From: Solimonas sp040066175 | Lineage (GTDB): Bacteria > Pseudomonadota > Gammaproteobacteria > Nevskiales > Nevskiaceae | DNA length: 64,000 nt | NCBI RefSeq assembly: GCF_040066175.1 | Contig: NZ_JBEAAM010000022.1 | Coordinates: 1-64,000 of the forward strand | Direction: 5' to 3' | Translations under genes and position numbers: made by a program | Part shown: one piece after another, positions 18,038 through 26,382 of the stretch | Layout of the letters: every line of letters starts with the position of its first letter | How positions within the stretch are numbered: position 1 is the stretch's first letter | Notes under the pieces: model-generated | Told to the model about the DNA's origin: nothing | The model's database searches: none | The model's input: the letters and a program-made list of their open reading frames with translations, nothing else

Positions 18038-18160
18038 GAGATGCTCGCGATTGAATATGCGAGGCCATGCTAGGCAGTGCTTGCAAGTCGCGCCGCATTC
18101 GATCGTCGGGACTTCATGTTCGATCGTCTTGGGCAGGAGGCTACGCCGTGTATCGAGGGC

Positions 18161-18176
18161 CGCGCCCCGCGGGGCG
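18161..18176. repeat. Perfect 16-bp GC palindrome in the hvfX/mlaC-like divergent region
   Basis: GCGCCCCGCGGGGCGC is self-complementary and sits about 125 bases from both the hvfX and the MlaC-like starts. It is followed by GCGGGCAGAGCGCGCGGGC. There is no T-run, so a terminator is unlikely; it could be an operator or a chance GC palindrome. Confidence 0.5.
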
Positions 18177-18290
18177 CGCGGGCAGAGCGCGCGGGCATCC
18201 GACGATCAAGCACAAAGTCCGGACGGTCGAGCGTATCGGCGGACTGAGGGCGGACCTAGCATGCGGCCACCGTAGTTGAGGATGTTGATC

Positions 18291-18929
18291 ATGTTCGCAG
18301 CAATCATTCGCTCCGCAGTGCTGCTCTGGGCCTTGGTGCTGCTCACGCCGCACGCCGCCGCATCAGAGTCCACACCACAAACGGTGGTGCAAGGTGCGAC
18401 CGACCAGTTGCTATCGCAGATCCAGAAGAACAGGAAAGCCTACGAACAGAACCAGGCGGACTTTCGCGCGATGGTCGACGGCGTTTTGCTTCCGGTGTTC
18501 GACTTCGATTACACGGGGCGGCTCGTGCTCGCGCAGCACTGGAAGTCTGCGTCTGGCGAACAGCGCCAGCGGTTTCTCGATGCGTTCCGTCATACGCTGA
18601 TCAACACGTATGCCAGCGCGTTTCTGGGCTACGAACCGTCGACCCGATTGGTCTGGAAGGCGGCCACCGTCCGTAACGACGGATCGTCGGCCACGGTCAA
18701 TCTCGAAGTTCAGCAGCCCGGCAAGCCTCCATTGGCCATTGCGTTCTCCATGCGCCTCGACGGGCAGGCTGGATGGCGCATCTACGATATTGCGATCGAA
18801 GGCATCAGCCTCGCCGTGAACTTTCGCGGTCAGTTCGCCGCCGAAATCAAGCGCGGCGGTCTGGATGCTCTGATTGCGAGACTCGAGTCATCGGGTTCTG
18901 ACGCCGCCCCCGCCGGTTCCGGCAGCTGA
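18291..18929 (+). CDS. MlaC/Ttg2D-family periplasmic phospholipid-binding protein
   Basis: Protein of 212 aa with an N-terminal signal peptide ending near HAAASES and the MlaC/toluene-tolerance fold: FRAMVDGVLLPVFDFDYTGR, YASAFLGYE, WRIYDIAIEGISLAVNFRGQF. MlaC proteins carry phospholipid between the outer-membrane lipoprotein MlaA and the inner-membrane MlaFEDB transporter. None of the other mla genes is here, so it is an orphan copy. ATG 18291 is chosen for its TGAGGA ribosome-binding site nine bases upstream; ATG 18282 is possible. Confidence 0.82.
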   Translation: MFAAIIRSAVLLWALVLLTPHAAASESTPQTVVQGATDQLLSQIQKNRKAYEQNQADFRAMVDGVLLPVFDFDYTGRLVLAQHWKSASGEQRQRFLDAFRHTLINTYASAFLGYEPSTRLVWKAATVRNDGSSATVNLEVQQPGKPPLAIAFSMRLDGQAGWRIYDIAIEGISLAVNFRGQFAAEIKRGGLDALIARLESSGSDAAPAGSGS

Positions 18930-19063
18930 GCCACCGCCGCGACGAGTTACCGGCGTCCGGCGCACCGATACGGTCGGACATGATTCTCAGACGCTGCAAT
19001 CTGTCATGCATCAGTTGAGCAGCCCATGCTCGGTTGCACCATTCGCCTTACCTGGAGTCCGTG

Positions 19064-19633
19064 ATGTCTGCCGAGTACAAGCTGACGTTGTCCCCCCGCA
19101 CTGCGGCCGATGCCGAGCCGCTTGCCAAGGCCGCGCTTGAAGGTGCGCAGAAGAGTCTGGGTTTCGTCCCGAACATGTATGCCGGCATGGCGAATTCGCC
19201 GGGCCTGCTGGACACGTATCTGCACGGCTATCAGCAGTTCCGGCAGTCGTCGGGCTTCACTCCGGCCGAGCAGGAAGTCGTTTTCCTGACCATCAGCCGC
19301 ACCAACGGTTGTCAATACTGCGTGGCCGCGCACAGCTTCATCGCAGACCAGATGTCGAAGGTACCGCCGGCGGTGACCGACGCGATTCGCAGTGGCACGG
19401 AAGTTCCCGACGCCAAGCTTGGGGCATTGAGTGCCTTCACACGCACGATGGTGACGACGCGCGGCCTTCCGGCGCGACGCGACGTCGATGCGTTCCTGAG
19501 CGCCGGTTACAGCGAGCGACACGTGCTGGAGATCATTCTCGCGATCGCGGTCAAGACGCTGAGCAATTACTCCAACCATCTGTTCCATACGCGGGTCGAC
19601 GCGGTGTTCGCGCCGCGCGCCTGGAGCGCTTGA
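19064..19633 (+). CDS. AhpD/carboxymuconolactone-decarboxylase family protein, second copy
   Basis: Protein of 189 aa with the AhpD-type motif CQYCVAAHS and the upstream SGFTPAEQEVVFLTISRTNG that defines the active-site helix. GGAG lies six bases before ATG 19064. It resembles the other AhpD-like gene at 16275-16874 in fold and motif but is clearly divergent in sequence. It follows the MlaC-like gene after 134 bases and may be transcribed with it. Likely a dithiol peroxidase-like enzyme; the substrate is unknown. Confidence 0.78.
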   Translation: MSAEYKLTLSPRTAADAEPLAKAALEGAQKSLGFVPNMYAGMANSPGLLDTYLHGYQQFRQSSGFTPAEQEVVFLTISRTNGCQYCVAAHSFIADQMSKVPPAVTDAIRSGTEVPDAKLGALSAFTRTMVTTRGLPARRDVDAFLSAGYSERHVLEIILAIAVKTLSNYSNHLFHTRVDAVFAPRAWSA

Positions 19634-19669
19634 ACAGAGTGCGAGTGGCGATCCGCCCGAAAGAGTGGC

Positions 19670-20539
19670 TTACCTCGGCGAACCTGCCAGCGCTACGACC
19701 GCGTCGGCGATCTGCTCGGCTGAATCCTCCTGGATAAAATGCTTTCCGGGAAGCGGCGTCGCTTCGGTGACGCCGAGCAGCCGGGCGATCGCCGGCGCAT
19801 AGCGGCGCATGGGCAGCGCCGGGTCTTGTGCGCCCCATAGCATCTGCGCGGGAAACGTCCGTGCGCGCAGCGACGCGGCGATGCGCGACTCGAACGCCGT
19901 CGTCAGCTCGAAGCCGCGCATGATCTTCAGGAATGCGCGGCCGCCGTCGTCGCCCTTGAGGAGCTGCACATAGGCCGTCGCCTCGGCGTGCGAAAGTCCT
20001 CGAAGCACGCCATGTGTGCGCATCAGCACGCCGAGCATCGTCGGCGTCATCGCCGCCAGGTACGCCTCGCCGATGCCGGCCCACCGAAACGGGCGCATGA
20101 CCCAAGGGGGCGTGAAGCGTGAGACTTCGAGGACGGTGTTCAGCACCGTCAGCGAGGCGACGCGCTCCGGCCGGCGGCGGATCACGTCAAAGCCGACCGG
20201 GCCGCCGATGTCGTGCACGACGAAGTGGCAGCGCGTGAGACCCAGGGCTTCGGCGAAGCGATCAGCCCAGGCCGACAGCCCCGTCCACGTATAGTCGAAG
20301 GACGTTGGTCGGTCGGAAAGGCCGAGTCCCGGCAGATCGAATGCGATGCCGCGCAGGCCGCGTTCCGCCAGCGCAGGCAGAACCTTGCGATACAGATAGG
20401 CCGACGCCGGTACGCCGTGGAAGCACAGCACCGGCTCGCCCGCGCCGCTTCCCCAGTACGCGCCGCGCACGCCGTCGATGTCGATGGTGCAGGCACGCGC
20501 ACGCCACTGGTCGAGTGTCACAGTGTCTTGAGTGTTCAT
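19670..20539 (-). CDS. Alpha/beta hydrolase (haloalkane dehalogenase/epoxide hydrolase-like)
   Basis: Protein of 289 aa with the alpha/beta-hydrolase fold: oxyanion HGVPAS (about 41), IAFDLPGLGLSD (about 65-76), and nucleophile Asp110 in VVHDIGGP. Asp rather than Ser at the elbow groups it with haloalkane dehalogenases, epoxide hydrolases and fluoroacetate dehalogenases. The catalytic His is in LPGKHFIQED near residue 268. The substrate cannot be predicted. It lies just downstream of the mer genes on the same strand. Confidence 0.8.
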   Translation of the reverse strand: MNTQDTVTLDQWRARACTIDIDGVRGAYWGSGAGEPVLCFHGVPASAYLYRKVLPALAERGLRGIAFDLPGLGLSDRPTSFDYTWTGLSAWADRFAEALGLTRCHFVVHDIGGPVGFDVIRRRPERVASLTVLNTVLEVSRFTPPWVMRPFRWAGIGEAYLAAMTPTMLGVLMRTHGVLRGLSHAEATAYVQLLKGDDGGRAFLKIMRGFELTTAFESRIAASLRARTFPAQMLWGAQDPALPMRRYAPAIARLLGVTEATPLPGKHFIQEDSAEQIADAVVALAGSPR

Positions 20540-20578
20540 GAGATGGCCCCCGGCAGTGATGGCGGATTGTTCCGCGAT

Positions 20579-20815
20579 TCAGCGTCCCGGTGTCGCGTCG
20601 GGCGTGCTGCAGCACCCTCGTGCCTGCTGGACCGGAGGGCACTTCACCGAGCCGTACGAACAGAACACGCAGCAGTCGCCCGGCTTTGGGCGCAGCAGCG
20701 CCTTGCACTGACGGCATTCGTAGAAGAACTGGCAGGCGTCAGTCGGCATCGTTTCCTGCCGCGCGAACCCGCAGTGCGGACAGGTGATCACGGACTCAAG
20801 CACGATCGCCGTCAT
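20579..20815 (-). CDS. Small cysteine-rich mer-associated protein (GDCCVFCSYG family)
   Basis: Protein of 78 aa with two CxxC knuckles (CPHCGF and CRQCK) and the characteristic GDCCVFCSYG...CPPVQ tail. This small protein is commonly seen beside merC/merT-type genes and has no firm function; a metal-binding or metal-relay role is inferred from its ten or more Cys. Its start overlaps the end of merC by ATGA, so the two are translationally coupled and share the MerR-controlled promoter. Confidence 0.8.
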   Translation of the reverse strand: MTAIVLESVITCPHCGFARQETMPTDACQFFYECRQCKALLRPKPGDCCVFCSYGSVKCPPVQQARGCCSTPDATPGR

Positions 20816-21252
20816 GCGGAAGCTCGACCGCAGTGACTGTCCTCGCAGTGCCGGCTGGCCGGAGACCACACATCCCACACCGACACCGCGACCATGAGGG
20901 CGAGCGCGGCGTATGTGACCTTTGCGCTCCAGCCGTACTTGAACCAAGGGTAGAGCGACAGCAGCAACAGGGTTGGTCCGAGCATGCCGATCAGGCTGCG
21001 ATGCCATTGCCGGTGCGCAACCCAGCCCAGCGCGTTGAGTCCCAGAACCAGCCACGCGGACAGCGGCAGCAGCGTGTTGATGAGCATGCCTTCCCAGCGA
21101 CTCAGGAAGCCCAGGCCGATGGCCGCGCCCAAACCGGCAATTGCGGGAAAACACATCGCACAACCCATGGCGGAAACGACTGACGACATGGCACCGGCTT
21201 TGTCGCCGAGACGCGATATCCATGCTATCGATACTTTGATGATGGGCGGCAC
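20812..21252 (-). CDS. merC: MerC-type mercury uptake protein
   Basis: Inner-membrane MerC-domain protein, 146 aa, with four hydrophobic helices. The mercury-binding Cys pair is in the first helix (SAMGCAMCFPAIAGLG); a C-terminal His/Cys tail (RHCEDSHCG) may add metal binding. MerC carries Hg(II) into the cytoplasm, normally for reduction by MerA. No merA, merT or merP is present, so this is a minimal or alternative metal unit. Transcribed from the MerR-type promoter at 21283-21313. Confidence 0.85.
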   Translation of the reverse strand: MPPIIKVSIAWISRLGDKAGAMSSVVSAMGCAMCFPAIAGLGAAIGLGFLSRWEGMLINTLLPLSAWLVLGLNALGWVAHRQWHRSLIGMLGPTLLLLSLYPWFKYGWSAKVTYAALALMVAVSVWDVWSPASRHCEDSHCGRASA

Positions 21253-21282
21253 TGCGGCTGTCTCCGGGGATTCGGTGAGGTT

Positions 21283-21313
21283 ACCCTATCTCCGTAGTCG
21301 ACTACGGAGTCAA
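21283..21313 (-). promoter_or_regulatory. MerR-type operator-promoter for merC
   Basis: On the minus strand, -35 TTGACT (21308-21313) and -10 TAGGGT (21283-21288) are separated by 19 bp, the over-long spacer that MerR regulators untwist. Between them lies a perfect 20-bp palindrome, CTCCGTAGTCGACTACGGAG (21290-21309). The merR start codon begins two bases beyond the -35, so MerR binding would also repress its own gene. Confidence 0.95.
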
Positions 21314-21314
21314 C

Positions 21315-21725
21315 ATGGCGCAGACCTACACGATCGGCGCACTCGCGCAGCGCTCCGGCGTTCACGTGGAGACGATCCGCTACTACCAGCGCCGTGGCCT
21401 CGTTGACAAGCCGGAGCGTCCCGCACGCAGCATCCGCCGCTACGACGACGATCACGTCGCGCGGCTGCGCTTCATCCGCCAGGCGCAGGCACTTGGTTTT
21501 ACGCTCGACGAGGTTGCCGAGCTGCTCAAGCTGGAGGATGGAACGCACTGCCGCGAAGCGCGGCAGCTCGGCGACCGCCGGCTCGCAGATGTGCGGCAGA
21601 GACTTGCGGACCTGCGTCGCATCGAGTCGGCACTGGCGGCGTTGTTGGCTCGCTGCGAGTCTACGAAGGGACGACTCCGTTGTCCCTTGATCACCTCCCT
21701 GTACTCGGCCCCGAAAAACGCCTAG
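21315..21725 (+). CDS. merR: Hg(II)-responsive regulator MerR
   Basis: MerR-family activator/repressor, 136 aa. The winged helix-turn-helix (YTIGALAQRSGVHVETIRYY) is N-terminal, followed by a dimerisation helix. Cys79 (GTHC), Cys114 (LARC) and Cys123 (RLRC) reproduce exactly the 35- and 9-residue spacing of the Hg-binding Cys82/117/126 of Tn501 MerR, so mercury rather than copper or zinc is the expected inducer. It is divergent from merC across a classic mer operator. Confidence 0.93.
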   Translation: MAQTYTIGALAQRSGVHVETIRYYQRRGLVDKPERPARSIRRYDDDHVARLRFIRQAQALGFTLDEVAELLKLEDGTHCREARQLGDRRLADVRQRLADLRRIESALAALLARCESTKGRLRCPLITSLYSAPKNA

Positions 21726-21735
21726 TCGTACTGTG

Positions 21736-21984
21736 TCATAAGAGTAGATTGACCCGACACCTGCCGCAGCACAAACATCGGGGCACGCGCGCGGCGAGGA
21801 TGACGCTGAGCCGATGGCGCAGCGTGGGGATCGAGTCCGGCACGTGGAGCTGTGCTCTGCGCAGCACCGCGCGGGACGTAATCGTCGGGTACGCCAGGCG
21901 CTTGACGTCGAATGCGGTTTTTTGGGAGCCGGGCTTGTATCCGGTGAGTCGTTCGGCGAGCAGGAAGCCGTAGGCGGCAATGCT
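21736..21984 (-). pseudogene. 3' remnant of a transposase (IS701-like)
   Basis: An open stretch of 82 codons reads SLSIAAYGFLLAERLTGYKP, then TLRHRLSVILAARVPRCLCC and ends VNLLL before a stop at 21736-21738. The AYGFL.AER helix and RLPRCPCC-like end are typical of the C-terminus of IS701-type transposases. It has no start of its own and begins exactly where the neighbouring IS1595-type gene ends, so it is the tail of an element cut by a later insertion or deletion. Family assignment is from memory of the motif. Confidence 0.6.
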
Positions 21985-22676
21985 CAGACTGGCATGGTGA
22001 TGAAAGCCACGCCAGCGAGTCCAGCCTTGACGCTGGGCAGCGCGTCACTGACGACCACGGCGTCGGGATCGATGGCGCGGTGCGCCCAGTCCTGGATGCC
22101 GGCCTTGGTGAAGCGCATGGCCTTGAAGCAAACCTTCTGCGGCTTGCCGTCCGGGCTGGTCTGGACGGCGGCGATAAACGGCACCTTGTTGGGCGATCCA
22201 CGCCCCGGCGTGCCCGGATGCTCGCCGCCCAGGTAGGCGTCGTCGATCTCGATACGCCCTGTCAGAACAAGGCCCTGCTCACGATCAGCCATGACCTGCA
22301 TGAGCTTGTGCTTGATCATCAGGGCGGTGACATACGACACCCCCAGATGCCGGCGCAGCTCCAGGGCCGAGACGTTGTTCTTCGACTGGGTCAGCAGGTG
22401 CATCGCCAGAAACCAGGTCGTCAGCGGCAGCTTGGTCGCCGCGAAGATGGTGCCGGCCGTGGCCGTCGTCTGGCGTCGGCAGCGGCAGCACTGCCAGTAG
22501 TGCCGGCCATCCCGCTCGAAGGTGCTCGACCGGCTGTCCCCGCACTGCGGGCAGCGAAATCCGTCCCGCCAGCGCGCCGCGATCAGCGCCTGCTCGCACT
22601 GGCGCTGGCTGCCGTATCGCCGGATGAACTCCGCCATCGACAGTCCGGGTTGAAACTGCACTCGATTCATCGCCAT
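21984..22676 (-). pseudogene. IS1595-family (ISXO2-like) transposase, 3'-truncated
   Basis: About 230 codons from MAMNRVQFQPGLSMAEFIRR. A zinc ribbon (FRCPQCGD...YWQCCRCRRQ) and the first part of the DDE domain (GRIEIDDAYLGGEHPG with the first Asp; AVVVSDALPSV with the second) are present. Full-length members are roughly 300 residues; the conserved HHHPVV region and last catalytic residue are missing because the frame ends at the junction with the IS701-like remnant. An upstream ATG at 22700 is also in frame. Confidence 0.82.
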
Positions 22677-22788
22677 GGTCGGCATCTCCGTCAGAACCAT
22701 GGCGCCATCTTCCCAGCCAGCAGGCTCATTTCCCGAGCCTCGGCTGAGGTTTGTTAATAATCACGCGGCACTTTGAGCGCCGTGCTGC

Positions 22789-23040
22789 CTATGGCTCTTC
22801 GTTTCCGCGGGAATCGGAGCTTGGCGTTGCGTGCCGCGACAGCAGACCCAGGTTGGCGACGACGAAAGGCGTCAGGTAGTTCAGGAATACCTTGAGCGCA
22901 AGCCGGCCGCTCCAGGCGCCGGCGAGGAGCGCATCGCCCTGATTGAAAGCAGTCAGCCAGCTGCCGACGATCAGCGCGATCAGTCCGGTGCGGCGCAGGT
23001 GTGCGGGCGCGAGCACCGTTCGCAGAACATTTCGGTTCAT
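22789..23040 (-). CDS. nrtS: NrtS-like small nitrate/nitrite transporter
   Basis: Small membrane protein, 83 aa, with two helices around LIALIVGSWLTAFNQGDALL and KVFLNYLTPFVVANLGLL. The NQGDALL and NYLTPFVVAN segments match NrtS, described as a two-helix nitrate/nitrite transporter. Its start overlaps the pstB stop by ATGA, making it the last gene of the long leftward operon. What a nitrate-type channel does beside arsenic and phosphate genes is unclear. Confidence 0.72.
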   Translation of the reverse strand: MNRNVLRTVLAPAHLRRTGLIALIVGSWLTAFNQGDALLAGAWSGRLALKVFLNYLTPFVVANLGLLSRHATPSSDSRGNEEP

Positions 23041-23855
23041 CCGCGCCGCCCCTGGACGTAGGCCGCCGTGACTGGATCCGATGGACATTCGAAGATGCAG
23101 CCGGTCTCGCCGCACTCGACCAACCCGCCGGTGCCGCCGCGTACCCAGAACACGCCGCAACGGTCCGAGATGCGCCGGGCCTGCGCGAGGTTGTGGGTCA
23201 CGATCAGAACGCTGTAGCGCTGCTTCAACTGCGCGATCAGATCTTCGACGACACTCGACGCGATCGGATCGAGCGCGCTGCAGGGCTCGTCCATCAGCAG
23301 CAGCTCGGGTTGCAGTGTCAGTGCACGGGCGATGCACAGGCGCTGCTGCTGGCCGCCGGACAGGGCCTGCGCCGGCGCATGCAGCCGGTCCTTGACCTCG
23401 TCCCAAAGGCCGACTTCGCTCAGCGCGCGCTCGACGACGGCATCGACTTCGCTGCGTCGACGGACGCCGATTTCGAGCAGCGGCAGCTCGATATTGCGGC
23501 GGATCGACAGCGGGAACGGATTGGGCTTCTGGAAGATCATGCCGACCTGGCGGCGCAGCGCGACGACGTCGACAGCCTTGTCGCGGACATCGCGTCCGTG
23601 CAGTCGCACGCTGCCTTCGGTCGTGCATCCGGGAATCAGGTCGCTGAGCCGGTTCAGGCACGACAGGAAACTGGTCTTGCCGCAGCCGGAAGGGCCGATC
23701 AGTGCGGTCACGGTGTTCGCGGGAATCTGCAGGCAGACGTCACGAAATGCCCAGCGACCCTGGTAGGCCAGGCCCAGATTCTCGATCTCCATCACGGGCC
23801 GGGTGACAGGCGCCGCCTGAGGCGCGGAGCAGCACGGCGAAGCGGCGACAGTCAT
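23037..23855 (-). CDS. pstB: Phosphate-type ABC transporter ATPase
   Basis: PstB-like ATPase, 272 aa: Walker A GPSGCGKTS, PstB-type MIFQKPNPFPLSI, signature ALSGGQQQR, Walker B LLLMDEPCSALDPIAS and switch His in IVTHNL. About 22 extra residues with a Cys pair (SPCCSA) precede the domain. Near the C-terminus PstB-like GGLVECGETGCIFECPSD is retained. It overlaps pstA by four bases. No phoU or phoBR follows, unlike housekeeping pst operons. Confidence 0.92.
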   Translation of the reverse strand: MTVAASPCCSAPQAAPVTRPVMEIENLGLAYQGRWAFRDVCLQIPANTVTALIGPSGCGKTSFLSCLNRLSDLIPGCTTEGSVRLHGRDVRDKAVDVVALRRQVGMIFQKPNPFPLSIRRNIELPLLEIGVRRRSEVDAVVERALSEVGLWDEVKDRLHAPAQALSGGQQQRLCIARALTLQPELLLMDEPCSALDPIASSVVEDLIAQLKQRYSVLIVTHNLAQARRISDRCGVFWVRGGTGGLVECGETGCIFECPSDPVTAAYVQGRRG

Positions 23856-24682
23856 GCGACAAGACTCCGGCGGTGCAGCCAGCGATCGGCCAGCGAGGAC
23901 GCGGTCAGATTGATCGCGAGCAGCAGGACGACGAGCACGACAGCCGACGCATAGGCGTTCGCGTTGCCGCCGCTGATGTTCATCGACAGGTCGAAGATGT
24001 GCAGCGACAGCGCGCGACCGGAGTCCAGCAGCGACTCAGGCATGCGGTCGACATCGCCGCTGGTGAAGATCAGCGCCGCGGTCTCCGCGAGGGCGCGGCC
24101 GATGCCCAGCACCAGGCCGACGACCAGCCCCGGCGCTGCGGCCGGCAGCAGCAGGCCGAACAGCGTGCGCGTCCGCGACAACCCCAGCGCGGCGGCGCCG
24201 TGGCGCACGTCGGTCGGCACCGCGCGCAAGCCTTCTTCGGTCGCGCGGATCAGGATCGGCAGCACCATGCAGGCCAGCGTGAGACCGCCGGACAGGATCG
24301 AAAAGCCCAGCCCCAGGACGATGCAGAAGAACGCATTGCCGAACAGCCCGAACACGATCGACGGAATGCCGGCAAGCACGTCCAGGCTGTGCTCGACCGC
24401 GCGGCCGAACGCCGATGCGCTGGACGTGTACTCGGACAGGAAGACCGCGGCTCCGACACCCAGCGGCACGCTGACCGCAAGGCAGACCGCGAGGATCAGG
24501 CCCGTGGAGACCAGGATCGGACCGATGCCGCCGGCGCGACCGGCGTCGCGCGGCGGTTCGGTCAGGAATGCCCAGTCGATGTGGGCGAGTCCATGCCAGG
24601 CCAGATCGCCCAGCAGCCAGCAGAACAAAACGGCGACTGTCAGCGCGGCACCGTGTACGAGCAGCGCATCGAATCTAGGCAT
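23852..24682 (-). CDS. pstA: Phosphate-type ABC transporter permease PstA
   Basis: PstA-like permease, 276 aa, with about six helices and the EAA loop RHGAAALGLSRTRTLFGLLLP. GRALAETAALIFTSG and the distal NISGGNANAYASAVVL are typical of PstA. With PstC it forms the inner-membrane pore. Its start overlaps the end of pstC by eight bases. Confidence 0.9.
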   Translation of the reverse strand: MPRFDALLVHGAALTVAVLFCWLLGDLAWHGLAHIDWAFLTEPPRDAGRAGGIGPILVSTGLILAVCLAVSVPLGVGAAVFLSEYTSSASAFGRAVEHSLDVLAGIPSIVFGLFGNAFFCIVLGLGFSILSGGLTLACMVLPILIRATEEGLRAVPTDVRHGAAALGLSRTRTLFGLLLPAAAPGLVVGLVLGIGRALAETAALIFTSGDVDRMPESLLDSGRALSLHIFDLSMNISGGNANAYASAVVLVVLLLAINLTASSLADRWLHRRSLVA

Positions 24683-25589
24683 GCGCCACCGCCTGCGGCC
24701 GCAGATGCGCCGCGATGGCGGTCAGCGCAGCGATCAACGCCAGCAGCACGAGCCCGCTGACGAACAGCGCCGATCGGTGGTCACCCAGCGCATAGGCCAT
24801 CTCCAGCGCGATGTTGGCCGCCAGCGTGCGCACGGGATCGAACAGCGAGTCCGGCGTCTGCACGACGTTGCCGCAGACCATCAGCACCGCCATCGTCTCG
24901 CCAATCGCGCGGCCGGTGCCGAGCACGACGCCGGTCAGCAGGCCCGAACGCGCCGCCGGCAGCACGACGCCGACCACGGTGCGTCCGCGCGAAAGGCCCA
25001 GCGCCGCGGCGGCCCTCAGCTGCGCCGCGGGGACGGCCGCGATCGCCGCGTCCGCCATCAGCGCGATCGTCGGCAGAATCATCAGCGTCAAAATCAGGAT
25101 GCCGGCCAGCAGGCTCGGACCGGGCGGATACAGGGCGCGAATCAGCGGCACCAGCACGACCAGACCCCAGAATCCGTAGACGACCGACGGGATGCCGGCC
25201 AGCAGCTCGATCATCCGCCGGTATACGCGGGCGGCGAGCCGTGCGGCGTAGTGGTGAACGAAGAGCGCCGACAGCACGCCCAGCGGCGTTGCCAGCAGCA
25301 CGGCGCCCGCCGTCGCCCACAGCGTTCCCCAGACCATCGGCAGCAAGTCGAATGTGCCCTGAGCCGCCCGGGCCGTTGGATGCCAGGAGGGGTCGGTCAC
25401 GAAGCGTCCGATACCCAGATGCCGCAGCGCAGGCCACGACTCCACGACGACAAACGCCGCGATCAGCAGCACGATCGCCGCCGCGCCCGCAGCGCATAGG
25501 CGCAGGCCGACGGCGAGGACGCGATCAGGGTTCCAGCGGAACAAAGTACAGTTTCTCCACGAGGTCGTGGACGGCCGGTGAACGCGCAT
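24675..25589 (-). CDS. pstC: Phosphate-type ABC transporter permease PstC
   Basis: PstC-like permease, 304 aa if begun at ATG 25589, with six helices, LLAGIPSVVYGFWGLVVLVP, the EAA loop AAAALGLSRGRTVVGVVLP and GTGRAIGETMAVLMVCGN. The ATG overlaps pstS by 65 bases; a TTG at 25544 (giving LFRWNPDRVLAVG) would shorten the overlap and fits the family's N-terminus equally well, so the start is uncertain. Confidence 0.88.
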   Translation of the reverse strand: MRVHRPSTTSWRNCTLFRWNPDRVLAVGLRLCAAGAAAIVLLIAAFVVVESWPALRHLGIGRFVTDPSWHPTARAAQGTFDLLPMVWGTLWATAGAVLLATPLGVLSALFVHHYAARLAARVYRRMIELLAGIPSVVYGFWGLVVLVPLIRALYPPGPSLLAGILILTLMILPTIALMADAAIAAVPAAQLRAAAALGLSRGRTVVGVVLPAARSGLLTGVVLGTGRAIGETMAVLMVCGNVVQTPDSLFDPVRTLAANIALEMAYALGDHRSALFVSGLVLLALIAALTAIAAHLRPQAVAHA

Positions 25590-26376
25590 AGTCGATATAC
25601 GCTTTGGCCAGCCCCGCGGGCTCGGCCTTCGTCACCAGGTTCAGCGGTCGCGACAACGGAAAGCTGCCGTCCTTGACCGTGGCGATGGACGCGGCGATGC
25701 CCTTCATCGGCAGCAGCTTCACCGGCACACCGTGGGTCGCGCTGTATTCGGCGGCGCCGACCGAGACATAGCCGATCGCGTCCGGATTGCCGGCCACCGT
25801 TTTGATGCCCTGCTCGTTGTCGCCGATGACCACGTGCGCTTTCACGGCAGGCGACTCGAGCTTGAAGTAGTGCAGGAACAATTCCAGAGTGGAGCGCCCC
25901 TCCGCCTTGTTGACCACCGTGATCGGCGCGTCATTGCCGCTGACTTCGGTCCAGCGGGCGATGCGACCGGTGTAGATCGCAACGACCTGCGCGTCCGTCA
26001 GTGTCGCGACCGGATTGGCAGCGTTGAGAATCACCGCGATGCCGTCGCGCGCGATCGCAAAGCCGTGAAGGTCTGCCTCCTCGGGCTTGAGCGCGCGCGA
26101 GGCCATGCCGATGTCGGCGAGCCCCTGACGCGCGTCGGCGATGCCGCGCGACGAGCCGCCGGTCTGCACGTCCACACGCACGCCGGCATGCAGCGACTCG
26201 AAGCGCTTGCCGATCTCCGCTGCCAACGGCGCGACCGTGCTCGATCCGGTGACGACGAGCTTGCCCTGAAGGCGGTCGGGATCGGACGACGCGGGTGCGG
26301 ATGGCTTGCTGCAGGCCGACAGCGCCAGACCGACGAGTGCCAGCGCAAGCCGCATCGAGGAGAACATCCGAGGCAT
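25525..26376 (-). CDS. pstS: Phosphate-type substrate-binding lipoprotein
   Basis: PstS-like protein, 283 aa. Lipoprotein signal ends in the lipobox LSAC (Cys near 22). Ligand-binding motifs TGSSTVAPLA and TGGSSRGIADARQGLADIGMASR are retained, as are the VNKAEGRSTLELF and GYVSVGAAEY regions. PstS-like proteins discriminate phosphate from arsenate to differing degrees; given the arsenic operon around it, whether this copy binds phosphate, arsenate or an organic derivative is open. Six bases separate it from the methyltransferase gene upstream. Confidence 0.9.
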   Translation of the reverse strand: MPRMFSSMRLALALVGLALSACSKPSAPASSDPDRLQGKLVVTGSSTVAPLAAEIGKRFESLHAGVRVDVQTGGSSRGIADARQGLADIGMASRALKPEEADLHGFAIARDGIAVILNAANPVATLTDAQVVAIYTGRIARWTEVSGNDAPITVVNKAEGRSTLELFLHYFKLESPAVKAHVVIGDNEQGIKTVAGNPDAIGYVSVGAAEYSATHGVPVKLLPMKGIAASIATVKDGSFPLSRPLNLVTKAEPAGLAKAYIDYARSPAVHDLVEKLYFVPLEP

Positions 26377-26382
26377 GGTGCG

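Noticed and set aside
22701..22788. Terminator after nrtS
   Set aside because: A hairpin around GCACGGCGC...GCCGCGTG exists on the minus strand, but the stem is bulged and there is no proper T-run.
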